7,597 nt of DNA, taken from the NCBI GenBank assembly GCA_031431235.1, contig JANPDA010000337.1, forward strand, positions 1-7,597. Direction: 5' to 3'. Positions 1-6,320 of this stretch are shown here, piece by piece. The translations under genes were made by a program, and so were the position numbers. Within the stretch, counting starts at the first letter, position 1, and each line of letters begins with the position of its first letter. Source of the DNA: JANNSW01 sp031431235 (GTDB lineage Bacteria > Pseudomonadota > Alphaproteobacteria > Rhizobiales > Hyphomicrobiaceae). Under the pieces are notes generated by a model. That model made no database searches. It saw nothing but the letters and a program-made list of their open reading frames with translations, and was not told where the DNA came from.

Positions 1-219
1 CATTCGCTCGCTCCGTTCAGGCATCTGGGAGGTTTGAGGGGTGACGCGACGCAACCGGAACCGATGCGAACAAACTAGAACATAACCAGTACGATTCGCA
101 AGGGTTTTCCTCCGGAGGCGGGCGGGTGCGTCAGGGTCGGAGTGGGTTGGGATGCAGAAAGCATGCGCGGGGAGCGTGACGCGGCGGGATACGCTGCGCT
201 ATCCCGTCCTACATCGCGC
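1..219. other. Intergenic region downstream of leuD; possible minus-strand start at the window edge
   Basis: I see no convincing gene here. It holds the stem-loop repeat at 185-206, listed separately. At the extreme left edge, CAT at 1-3 would be an ATG on the minus strand. It is preceded on that strand by GGAG with a 7-nt spacer, so a gene transcribed leftward, in the same direction as leuD, could start at the boundary. A second in-frame ATG lies at 24-22 but lacks a ribosome binding site. In many alphaproteobacteria leuB follows leuD, so leuB is a reasonable guess for what lies outside, but nothing in the window shows it. Confidence 0.35.
185..206. repeat. Stem-loop repeat just downstream of leuD
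   Basis: CGGGATA (185-191) and TATCCCG (200-206) form a perfect 7-bp stem around an 8-nt loop, 13 bp past the leuD stop codon. Read on the minus strand, the element has the form GTAGGACGGGATAGCGCAGC followed by the closing arm. This resembles a palindromic repeat (GTAGG-stem-GCG.AGCG-stem) that I recall from intergenic regions of many proteobacteria. No T-tract follows on either strand, so it is not a classical intrinsic terminator. It could still protect the leuD mRNA 3' end or aid termination. Confidence 0.5.
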
Positions 220-825
220 CTACAGCCAGGGACGCTCGATCGAGGCGTTTTTCTCGTAGGCGTCGATCGCCTTCTTTTTCTCGAGGGTCAAGGCGATGTC
301 GTCGAGGCCTTCCAGCAGGCAACGCTTGCGGAAAGCGTCGATCTCGAACTTGATGACGCCACCATCGGGTCCGCGGATCTCCTGGGCGTCGAGGTCGATC
401 GAGACGGTCGCATTGGCGCCGCGGCTCGCGTCGTCCATGAGTTTCTCGACATCGGCTTTGGGCAGCTTGATCGGCAAGATCCCGTTCTTGAAGCAGTTGT
501 TGTAGAAGATATCGGCGAAACCCTCCGCGATCACGCAGCGGATGCCGAAGTCGAGTATCGCCCAGGGCGCGTGCTCGCGCGAGGAGCCGCAACCGAAATT
601 GTCGCCGGCAACCAGGATCCGCGCCTTCCTGTAGGCGGGCTTGTTCAGCACGAAGTCGGGGTTCTCGCGGCCCTCGTCGTCGAAGCGCATCTCGTGGAAG
701 AGGCTTTTGCCCAGGCCAGTGCGGAGGATCGTCTTCAGGAACTGCTTGGGGATGATCATGTCGGTGTCGACATTGGTCATCGGCAACGGCGCTGCTACGC
801 CGGAGAGCTTGGTGAACTTCTGCAT
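220..825 (-). CDS. leuD: 3-isopropylmalate dehydratase small subunit LeuD
   Basis: This is the small subunit of cytoplasmic isopropylmalate isomerase. With the iron-sulfur large subunit LeuC it converts 2-isopropylmalate to 3-isopropylmalate in leucine biosynthesis. The 201-aa length is normal for bacterial LeuD. The family signatures are clear: NVDTDMIIPKQFLK at residues 18-31, then GDNFGCGSSREHAPWAI at 74-90, which is the swivelling aconitase-type domain loop contacting substrate. The C-terminal part (FRKRCLLEGLDDIALTL, 165-181) is also typical. The ATG start at 825 has a modest GGTAGAG ribosome binding site and places MQKFTKLSGVAAPLP at the N-terminus, as expected for alphaproteobacterial LeuD. 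The next gene upstream on this strand ends 98 bp away, so leuD may have its own promoter. LeuC is not in the window, which is common where leuC and leuD are unlinked. Confidence 0.97.
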   Translation of the reverse strand: MQKFTKLSGVAAPLPMTNVDTDMIIPKQFLKTILRTGLGKSLFHEMRFDDEGRENPDFVLNKPAYRKARILVAGDNFGCGSSREHAPWAILDFGIRCVIAEGFADIFYNNCFKNGILPIKLPKADVEKLMDDASRGANATVSIDLDAQEIRGPDGGVIKFEIDAFRKRCLLEGLDDIALTLEKKKAIDAYEKNASIERPWL

Positions 826-923
826 GGCTCTACCGATTGGGCTGGTGTTGGCGCGGACGCGCGTCTCGGCCTACAGGTCGCCCGATTTCACTCCGCTGTC
901 AACGATCCCAACCAGACGCACGG

Positions 924-1442
924 TCAGCGGATCGCGGGATCGCCGAAGCATTTGCGCACGGCCTCGCAACGGCGCGGTCCCGAGAAGTGCATGGCATCGC
1001 CTTCGGCCGGCGAAATGAAGTTGCAGATCTCGTCGATACCCGCCGGCGTCAGCCAGCCCTGGCGCCTGCCCCGCTGCGAGGCGAAGCAGTCCGCGGTATC
1101 CTCGTCGGGGCCGCGGAACTGATGGCCGCATTCGTGACTGAAGATCCACATGGCAACGACAGGAGGAATCGATTCGAGCTTTTGGGAATTGAGGATCAGG
1201 AAACCGGGATAGGCCGCACCATAGTCGTCGAGGTTGGGGTCGATCACGGTCGGCCGGCGACCACAGGTCATGCGGCGGCCGGAGATCGTCAGCTGGCCGG
1301 GCTCGACGATGTAGGCGCCGCCGCCCACATGCTCCACGTATTGCTCCGGCGTCGGGTCCGCGTCCTGCGCCCCCGCCGCACCCGGGACCAGAATCGCCCA
1401 TGCCAGCAGACAATTCACGGCCACGGATCGCAGCGCCATCAT
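924..1442 (-). CDS. Exported HECGH-motif putative zinc metallopeptidase, copy A
   Basis: This 172-aa protein has no family name I can assign with confidence. Residues 1-25 form a signal peptide (hydrophobic CLLAWAILVPGAAGA, probable cleavage after AGA), so it should be periplasmic or secreted. The core holds HECGH at 103-107, an HExxH zinc-binding motif, followed by DEDTADCFA at 113-121. Glu114 or Asp118 could be the third zinc ligand; I recall a similar HExGH...ED.AD layout in the DUF4344 group, but the spacing here is shorter. Cysteines at 60, 105, 119, 140, 159 and 165 all recur in the neighbouring copy B, which suggests disulfides. The shared RQGWLT.AGI block (127-135) is the other strong match. 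ATG at 1442 is followed directly by a second ATG at 1439; the true start is either. The substrate is unknown, and proteolytic activity is inferred from the motif only. Confidence 0.82.
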   Translation of the reverse strand: MMALRSVAVNCLLAWAILVPGAAGAQDADPTPEQYVEHVGGGAYIVEPGQLTISGRRMTCGRRPTVIDPNLDDYGAAYPGFLILNSQKLESIPPVVAMWIFSHECGHQFRGPDEDTADCFASQRGRRQGWLTPAGIDEICNFISPAEGDAMHFSGPRRCEAVRKCFGDPAIR

Positions 1443-1456
1443 CGTCCCGATCCCAT

Positions 1457-1475
1457 CGGTGGCTCAGCGCCACCG
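1457..1475. promoter_or_regulatory. Perfect hairpin in the leader of copy A
   Basis: CGGTGGC (1457-1463) and GCCACCG (1469-1475) form a perfect 7-bp stem with a 5-nt loop (TCAGC), 15 bp before the start codon of the HECGH gene at 1442. In RNA it would sit just upstream of the ribosome binding region and could affect translation. It might instead act as a weak terminator or spacer structure between the two paralogs. There is no T-tract. With GC this high, a chance hairpin is quite possible. Confidence 0.3.
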
Positions 1476-1542
1476 CTTCCCCGTTTGCTACCTGCCGGCC
1501 TGCTTGGCACTTGATTGTGGCAAGGAGCGGATGCGTCACCCG

Positions 1543-2040
1543 CTATTGCGCGGCCGTCTTCTTGCGCTTGCTGCCGCGCCCGGGCGCATCGTTGAAGCAC
1601 TGGACGAGAGCCGCGCAGCGCTCGGGGCCGGGCAGATGCGAGGCGCCGCCTGCCGTGTGCCACAACGCCCTGCAGGTCGAGCGAATGCCGGCCTGGGTCA
1701 ACCAGCCCTGACGCTTGGCGATGCGCACGGCCCAGCAGTCGGCCGCGGTTTCATCCGCGCCTACATATTGGTGGCCGCATTCGTGCAGGAAGATGAGACG
1801 CTGGGTGATGCCCGGGTACTGCTTCAAGTGCTTGGGACCGAGGAGGATCTTGCCGGGAAGCGCGAAGCCGGGGCCCGGAACGTCGTTGCCGATGTAGACG
1901 TCGGCCGCATGGCAGCTCATGCGTGCGCCTGCAATCCTGGCTTTGCCGGCCAGTGCCGGGCTCGGATCGAGCGCCACGAGAGCGAGAACGGCGGAGGCGA
2001 AAATACCAAGTGCAAACCGCGGGACAGCGTAACGCATCAC
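1543..2040 (-). CDS. Exported HECGH-motif putative zinc metallopeptidase, copy B
   Basis: This 165-aa paralog of the downstream gene at 924-1442 lies in the same direction, 100 bp upstream of it. Its N-terminus is a signal peptide with probable cleavage after ALA (residue 31), so the mature protein is exported. The zinc motif HECGH is at 86-90, followed by GADETAADCWA (94-104), in which Glu97 or Asp101 could complete the site. Cysteines at 43, 88, 102, 123, 142 and 148 match the six in copy A one for one, and KRQGWLTQAGI (109-119) is nearly identical to copy A. The two proteins diverge strongly at the N-terminus. This copy also has a basic tail (GRGSKRKKTAAQ) that copy A lacks. The frame opens with GTG at 2040 and has ATG at 2037; AAAGGG lies 7 nt before the GTG and 10 nt before the ATG, so either may be used. 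Substrate and role are unknown. Confidence 0.8.
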   Translation of the reverse strand: MMRYAVPRFALGIFASAVLALVALDPSPALAGKARIAGARMSCHAADVYIGNDVPGPGFALPGKILLGPKHLKQYPGITQRLIFLHECGHQYVGADETAADCWAVRIAKRQGWLTQAGIRSTCRALWHTAGGASHLPGPERCAALVQCFNDAPGRGSKRKKTAAQ

Positions 2041-2091
2041 AAGCGCACCCTTTCAGCTCGTTTTCCTCGCTCGGCACACAATGCCAAGCAG

Positions 2092-2116
2092 AGGTGCCAA
2101 TATGCAAGTGGCACCT
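2092..2116. promoter_or_regulatory. Perfect palindrome upstream of copy B, candidate operator or mRNA hairpin
   Basis: AGGTGCCA (2092-2099) and TGGCACCT (2109-2116) are perfect 8-bp inverted repeats with a 9-nt spacer. They sit 52 bp upstream of the HECGH gene that starts at 2040, in the 124-bp gap after the zincin gene. A second small palindrome, AACGT-TG-ACGTT, is at 2123-2134. The placement suits an operator for a promoter serving the two HECGH genes, or a hairpin closing the upstream transcript. No T-run follows on the minus strand, which argues against a standard intrinsic terminator. I could not identify convincing -35 and -10 boxes. Confidence 0.4.
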
Positions 2117-2164
2117 TCACGCAACGTTGACGTTTTCGGCGCGCGAGTGAAATTTATCGGCGAG

Positions 2165-2596
2165 CTAGCCAAGCGCGGCAGCCTCGATGGCGGCCATGTC
2201 GTCGTCGGATAGGCCGAAATGGTGGCCGATCTCGTGGATGAGGACGTGGACGATGATATCGCCGAGGGGCTCGCTCTCCTCGGCCCAATAGTCGAGGATC
2301 GGGCGGCGGTAGAGGAAGATCATGTCGGGACACGGTGAAGGGTCGGTCACGCTCTTCCTGTCCAGCGAAATGCCAGAGTAGAGGCCGAGCAGGTCGAATT
2401 CGGATTGGAGATCCAGCGCGTCGAGCGCCTCCTCGTCGGGAAAATCGTCGATGCGGATCAGGATTTCGCCCGTGAGATCGAGAAACGCCCGCGGCAGTCG
2501 GCGATAGGCATCGGCGGCGATCGCCTCGAAGTCCGCCAGGGTCGGCGGGCTGAGCTGCAGCCAGCGCTCGATGGCGGCGCGATCGGCCATGCTCAC
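2165..2596 (-). CDS. Minimal-zincin metallopeptidase family protein (PF06262 / DUF1025 type)
   Basis: This 143-aa protein, without signal peptide or membrane segment, is therefore probably cytoplasmic. Near the C-terminus it carries HEIGHHFGLSDDDM (121-134). This is the hallmark of the small bacterial zincin_1 family (PF06262): HExxH with His121, Glu122 and His125, and an Asp at 131 or 132 as likely third ligand. Also typical are FLYRRPILDYW (94-104), an acidic region DFPDEEALDALD (51-62), and LLGLYSGISL (69-78). Length is normal for the family, whose substrates are largely unknown. Its GTG start at 2596 overlaps the TGA of the FAD dehydrogenase gene in a GTGA arrangement, so translation is probably coupled. 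An ATG two codons later (2590) is an alternative start. Despite also having HExxH, it shows no similarity to the two exported HECGH proteins downstream. Confidence 0.88.
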   Translation of the reverse strand: MSMADRAAIERWLQLSPPTLADFEAIAADAYRRLPRAFLDLTGEILIRIDDFPDEEALDALDLQSEFDLLGLYSGISLDRKSVTDPSPCPDMIFLYRRPILDYWAEESEPLGDIIVHVLIHEIGHHFGLSDDDMAAIEAAALG

Positions 2597-3714
2597 GCCC
2601 CTTGCCGGAAGCGGGCGGGGTCGAGGCTCGCGGCGTCGATTACCATGGCGGCGAGGTCGTCGGGAACCGGGTGGCGGAGCACGAGCGCGGCGGCAAGGCG
2701 GGAGAGCGCGTCCGACGTCTGGATGCCATAGCCACCTTGACCGGCGAGCCAGAAGAAGCCGTGCGCCTCAGGATCGTAGCCGACGACGGGATCGCCATCG
2801 GGCGCAAAGGTCCGGAGGCCGCCCCAGCTGCGCTCGAGGCGCGTCACCTCGTGATCGATCACCGCCTGATAGGCTTCGACCGCCTCGGCGAGTTTCAAGT
2901 CGTCGCTCCAGGCATCGTGCGGCTCGACGGGGGTCGCGTCGGCGGGCGAGAGCATCAGCCTGCCCCCGGTCGGCTTGCAGTAGAAGCCCTCGCCGGCCGG
3001 GTAGACCTGTGGCCAGCGGGGGAAGCCCGGATCGGGCGGCGCTGCGATGATGGCCGCGCTGCGGCGCTTGGGTGTCAGCCCTAATTTCGGCAAGCCGGCG
3101 AGAGCCGCGATCACGTCCGCCCAGGCGCCGGCGGCGTTGACGACGATGGGGGCCTCGTAGCGCTCGCCGTCGGCATCGACCACCCAATCGGTGCCGAACC
3201 TCGCGATCGCCATCACCTCGGCGTTGGTGACAAGCCGCCCGCCCTTACGCTTGAAGGCCCGCAGGAACCCGCCGAGCAGCGCATCCACATCGACATCGGT
3301 CATGACCTCGTCGACGAGGAAGTGTGCGAAATCGCGCGCTTTCAGCAGCGGCACGCGCCGGAGCGCCTCGGTGGCATCGATGGGCTGGTAGCCGTTCGCC
3401 AGCGCTTCCTCGACATCGGCGCCGTCGCTTTCGCGCGCGACCATCAGGCCGCCGCGTGGAGACGACAGTGGCACCTCGACGAAGCCATCGGGCGGTTGCC
3501 GAAAGAAAGGGCCACTCGCGAGGGTGAGCTTGCGGATGACCGGGGTGCCGAAGGAGGGCTCCCAGTTGGCGGCCGAGCGGCCGGTCGAATGGGTTCCGGG
3601 CGCCGTCTCGCGCTCGAGCACGACGACGCGCGCCTCCCCCGCCAGCTGCGCCGCCACCGACACACCCGCAATGCCGGCGCCGATGACGATGATATCGGCT
3701 GTGATGGTGGTCAT
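2593..3714 (-). CDS. FAD-dependent oxidoreductase of the DAO superfamily, DauA-like (D-amino acid/amine dehydrogenase)
   Basis: From ATG 3714 this is a 373-aa flavoprotein. The Rossmann motif IVIGAGIAG (residues 9-17), the adenosine-binding VVLERE (31-36), and THSTGRSAA (41-49) mark a D-amino-acid-oxidase-fold enzyme. The overall pattern, including VNAAGAWAD (192-200), PKRRSA (215-220), FYCKP (244-248), WGGLRTF (297-303) and GQGGYGIQTSDA (325-336), closely follows Pseudomonas D-arginine dehydrogenase DauA as I recall it. The conserved arginines and Tyr245 are kept. However, positions matching DauA His48, Tyr53 and Glu87 appear to be Asn50, Phe55 and Gly89, so the substrate probably is not D-arginine. 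Expected chemistry is oxidation of an amino acid or amine to the imine. I chose 3714 because the Rossmann strand then starts at the usual distance; an in-frame ATG at 3741 overlaps aguB by 23 bp and is an alternative. Confidence 0.9.
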   Translation of the reverse strand: MTTITADIIVIGAGIAGVSVAAQLAGEARVVVLERETAPGTHSTGRSAANWEPSFGTPVIRKLTLASGPFFRQPPDGFVEVPLSSPRGGLMVARESDGADVEEALANGYQPIDATEALRRVPLLKARDFAHFLVDEVMTDVDVDALLGGFLRAFKRKGGRLVTNAEVMAIARFGTDWVVDADGERYEAPIVVNAAGAWADVIAALAGLPKLGLTPKRRSAAIIAAPPDPGFPRWPQVYPAGEGFYCKPTGGRLMLSPADATPVEPHDAWSDDLKLAEAVEAYQAVIDHEVTRLERSWGGLRTFAPDGDPVVGYDPEAHGFFWLAGQGGYGIQTSDALSRLAAALVLRHPVPDDLAAMVIDAASLDPARFRQGA

Positions 3715-3718
3715 GGCG

Positions 3719-4597
<879 letters not shown>

Positions 4598-4762
4598 GGC
4601 GCGCGTCCTTCAATTAGGCAATGGCAACTTCCCTCGCATGACCTGGCCGCATCGTCCAGCCACCGCATGGCAGGGGTTGACGCCACGCGGCCCGATGGCG
4701 TTCTCTGCGACCTCGAACCGGCGGGGCCTCGATCAGGCGCCCGCAGGCAATGGGAGGATCGC
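4598..4762. promoter_or_regulatory. Divergent intergenic region between aguB and the transporter operon
   Basis: This 165-bp gap separates two divergent start codons and must hold promoters for both directions. The ribosome binding sites are clear: GAAGGA for aguB on the minus strand (4611-4606), and GGGAGG for the binding protein on the plus strand (4752-4757, 5-nt spacer). TTGACG at 4677-4682 is a plausible plus-strand -35 box, but the sequence 17 nt downstream (around 4700-4705) is a poor -10 match. On the minus strand ATGCGG occurs twice as a direct repeat (about 4669-4664 and 4652-4647). No operator can be assigned with confidence. Confidence 0.45.
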
Positions 4763-5812
4763 ATGACAGGTTCCATCAAGGGTTGGCTGGCGGGCGCTGC
4801 TGCCGCGCTCGCGCTCGCGGCTACCCCAGCACTCGCCGACAAGGTGGTCGTCTCCAACTGGGACGGCTACATGCCCAAGGACATGGCGGAGCGCTTCAAG
4901 AAGGCGACCGGCCACGACCTCGAGGTGACATTCCACGCCACCAACGAGGAGATCATGGGCAAGGTCACGGCCAACCAGGGCCAGGGCTATGATGTGCTGT
5001 TCGTGTCGGCGCCGTTCGCGCAGGCGCTCTACGCGCTCGGCATCGCCGATACCATCATCGCCGGCAAGATCCCCAACCTGAAAAACCTCTATCCCGAGGC
5101 GACCAACCTCAAGCACGATCCGGGCAATCTGTTCTCGGTGCCCTATGCGTGGGGCACGACCGGTCTCTGCTACCGCTCCGACCTGATGAAGACGGCGCCG
5201 ACGAGCTGGAACGACCTCTTGAAGCCCGCCGACGACGTCAAGGGCAAGACCACGATGCTCGCGACCGACCGCTGGCTGCTGGCGGCCGGCATGCTCGCGA
5301 AGGGCTACTCGGTGAACGAGACCGACAAGGCCAAGCTCGACGAGGTGAAGACGGTCCTGATCGAGGCCAAGAAGACGCTGCTCGCCTATGACGACACCAC
5401 GTTCTATTCGAAGCTCGTCTCGGGCGAAGCCGTGCTGGTGCAGGCCTGGGACGGCTGGTGCAATTACGGCATCACCGAGAACAAGGCGATCAAGTACATG
5501 GTGCCGAAAGAGGGCTCCGACCTCTGGGTCGACACCATGGTGATCATGAAGAACGCCAAGTCGAAAGACGCCGCGCACGCCTTCATCGACTTCGTGCTGG
5601 AAGCCGACAGCGGCAAGTGGGTGGCCGAGAACATCCTCTACAAGGTGCCCAACAAGGCCGCGATGGAAGCGCTCGACAAGGCGATGCTCGAGACCTACCC
5701 CAACCTCGCCATGGCGCCCGGCGACCTCGTCAAGCTCGAGGAGCTCGTCGACGTCGGCTCCGCCCAGAAGGACTACGCCCGCATCGTCGCGGAGATCCAG
5801 GCGGCGAAATGA
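4763..5812 (+). CDS. Polyamine-type ABC transporter periplasmic substrate-binding protein (PotD/PotF family)
   Basis: This 349-aa exported protein captures the transported solute in the periplasm and delivers it to the membrane permeases. Residues 1-25 are a signal peptide ending ATPALA, with cleavage probably before DKVVVSNWDGYM. That NWDGY start to the mature chain is typical of spermidine/putrescine-binding proteins. Further family blocks are YDVLFVSA (76-83), PYAWGTTGLCYRSD (127-140), SWNDLLKP (148-155), and QAWDGWCNYG (227-236), which should line the ligand cleft. VPKEGSDLWVDTMVIMKNAK (247-266), followed by AHAFIDFVLE, is the usual C-terminal lobe. The start at 4763 is set by GGGAGG five nt upstream and by the signal peptide; the open frame continues upstream only as antisense of aguB. 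Opposite aguB, a polyamine ligand is likely, but binding residues cannot be resolved well enough to choose between putrescine, spermidine and related compounds. Confidence 0.93.
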   Translation: MTGSIKGWLAGAAAALALAATPALADKVVVSNWDGYMPKDMAERFKKATGHDLEVTFHATNEEIMGKVTANQGQGYDVLFVSAPFAQALYALGIADTIIAGKIPNLKNLYPEATNLKHDPGNLFSVPYAWGTTGLCYRSDLMKTAPTSWNDLLKPADDVKGKTTMLATDRWLLAAGMLAKGYSVNETDKAKLDEVKTVLIEAKKTLLAYDDTTFYSKLVSGEAVLVQAWDGWCNYGITENKAIKYMVPKEGSDLWVDTMVIMKNAKSKDAAHAFIDFVLEADSGKWVAENILYKVPNKAAMEALDKAMLETYPNLAMAPGDLVKLEELVDVGSAQKDYARIVAEIQAAK

Positions 5813-5858
5813 GCCCCTCGCCTGTCGCATGCCACGACGGTGCAGCAGACTCGGAGTG

Positions 5859-5910
5859 ACCCTCCCCCCTTGCGGGGGAGGGTGGCGCCGAAGGCGCCGG
5901 GAGAGGGGGT
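5859..5910. repeat. Left copy of two-hairpin intergenic repeat
   Basis: CCCTCCCCC (5860-5868) pairs perfectly with GGGGGAGGG (5874-5882) around a 5-nt loop. A second stem follows, GGCGCC (5884-5889) with GGCGCC (5893-5898) and loop GAA, and then the tail GGGAGAGGGGGT (5899-5910). Its reverse complement aligns along its length with the element at 6245-6295 on the other side of the DUF559 gene. It begins 47 bp after the binding-protein stop and ends 2 bp before the DUF559 start, so its G-rich tail probably acts as that gene's ribosome binding site. Confidence 0.8.
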
Positions 5911-5912
5911 GC

Positions 5913-6245
5913 ATGTCGAGGCAACACGCGAAGGAGCTCCGGCACAACTCGACCGATGCCGAGAAGCGGCTATGGGAGAGGCTGCGCGCACGACGCCTCG
6001 GCGATCTCAAATTCCGCCGCCAAGTGCCTGTCGGCCCCTACATCGCCGATTTCGTCTGCTTCGAGCACCGGCTCATCGTCGAGGTGGACGGCAGCCAACA
6101 TGAAGGCAGCGAAAACGATGTCGTGCGGGATGCTTGGCTACGCGCGAACGGGTACCGGATCCTGCGCGTCTGGAACAACCATGTATCACATCGAATGGAA
6201 GCCGTGCTCGAGGCGATTGTCGGTGAGATCGAGGATGCCAGCTGA
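5913..6245 (+). CDS. DUF559 domain protein, compact PD-(D/E)xK/Vsr-like endonuclease fold
   Basis: This 110-aa protein consists almost entirely of a DUF559 domain (PF04480), related to very-short-patch-repair and restriction endonuclease folds. Visible motifs are NSTDAEKRLWERLR (12-25), LKFRRQVPVGPYIADFVCF (32-50) with Asp46, LIVEVDGSQH (54-63) with Glu57, Asp59 and His63, the RDAWL segment (72-76), and RILRVWNNHV (82-91). These fit the usual acidic active-site pattern, so it could cut or nick DNA, though most members are uncharacterised. ATG 5913 is preferred because an upstream in-frame ATG at 5829 would translate through the repeat. The start lies 2 bp after one repeat, and the stop codon runs into the inverted partner repeat. 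It sits between the binding-protein and permease genes of an ABC transporter, where a nuclease has no functional place, so it looks like an insertion. Confidence 0.9.
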   Translation: MSRQHAKELRHNSTDAEKRLWERLRARRLGDLKFRRQVPVGPYIADFVCFEHRLIVEVDGSQHEGSENDVVRDAWLRANGYRILRVWNNHVSHRMEAVLEAIVGEIEDAS

Positions 6246-6295
6246 CCCCTCTCCCCGCCGCTTCGCGGCGACCCTCTCCCGCAATGGGGCGAGGG
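6245..6295. repeat. Right, inverted copy of the two-hairpin repeat
   Basis: Read on the plus strand this is ACCCCTCTCCCC, then the stem CGCCGC (6256-6261) with GCGGCG (6265-6270) and loop TTC, then CCCTCTCCC (6272-6280) facing GGGGCGAGGG (6286-6295) with one internal mismatch. It matches the reverse complement of 5859-5910 in arm sequence, loop positions and spacing. The inner stem has changed sequence on both sides while still pairing (GGCGCC/GGCGCC against CGCCGC/GCGGCG), which points to a conserved structure. The DUF559 stop codon TGA ends on its first base. Confidence 0.78.
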
Positions 6296-6320
6296 CGGGG
6301 CCGTGCCACTTGGATGGTCT

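Noticed and set aside
142..1122. 326-aa plus-strand open frame
   Set aside because: It is a shadow opposite leuD and the end of the HECGH gene copy A. LeuD is unmistakable on the other strand.
837..1539. Overlapping frames on both strands in the copy A region (225 aa plus, 222 aa minus)
   Set aside because: The frame at 924-1442 has a signal peptide, zinc motif and a paralog next door; the others have arginine-rich shadow composition.
4677..4705. Sigma-70 promoter with TTGACG at 4677 for the transporter operon
   Set aside because: The -35 box is good, but no acceptable -10 box lies 16-18 nt downstream, so I did not call it as a separate promoter.
5860..5882. Strong hairpin as a Rho-independent terminator
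   Set aside because: No T-tract follows on either strand, and it is part of a repeat that recurs inverted at 6245-6295. mRNA stabilisation is a better reading.
4733..6010. 425-aa minus-strand open frame
   Set aside because: It is antisense to the binding protein and reads as low-complexity Arg/Leu/Val/Gly/His sequence typical of GC-rich shadow frames; there is no recognisable domain.
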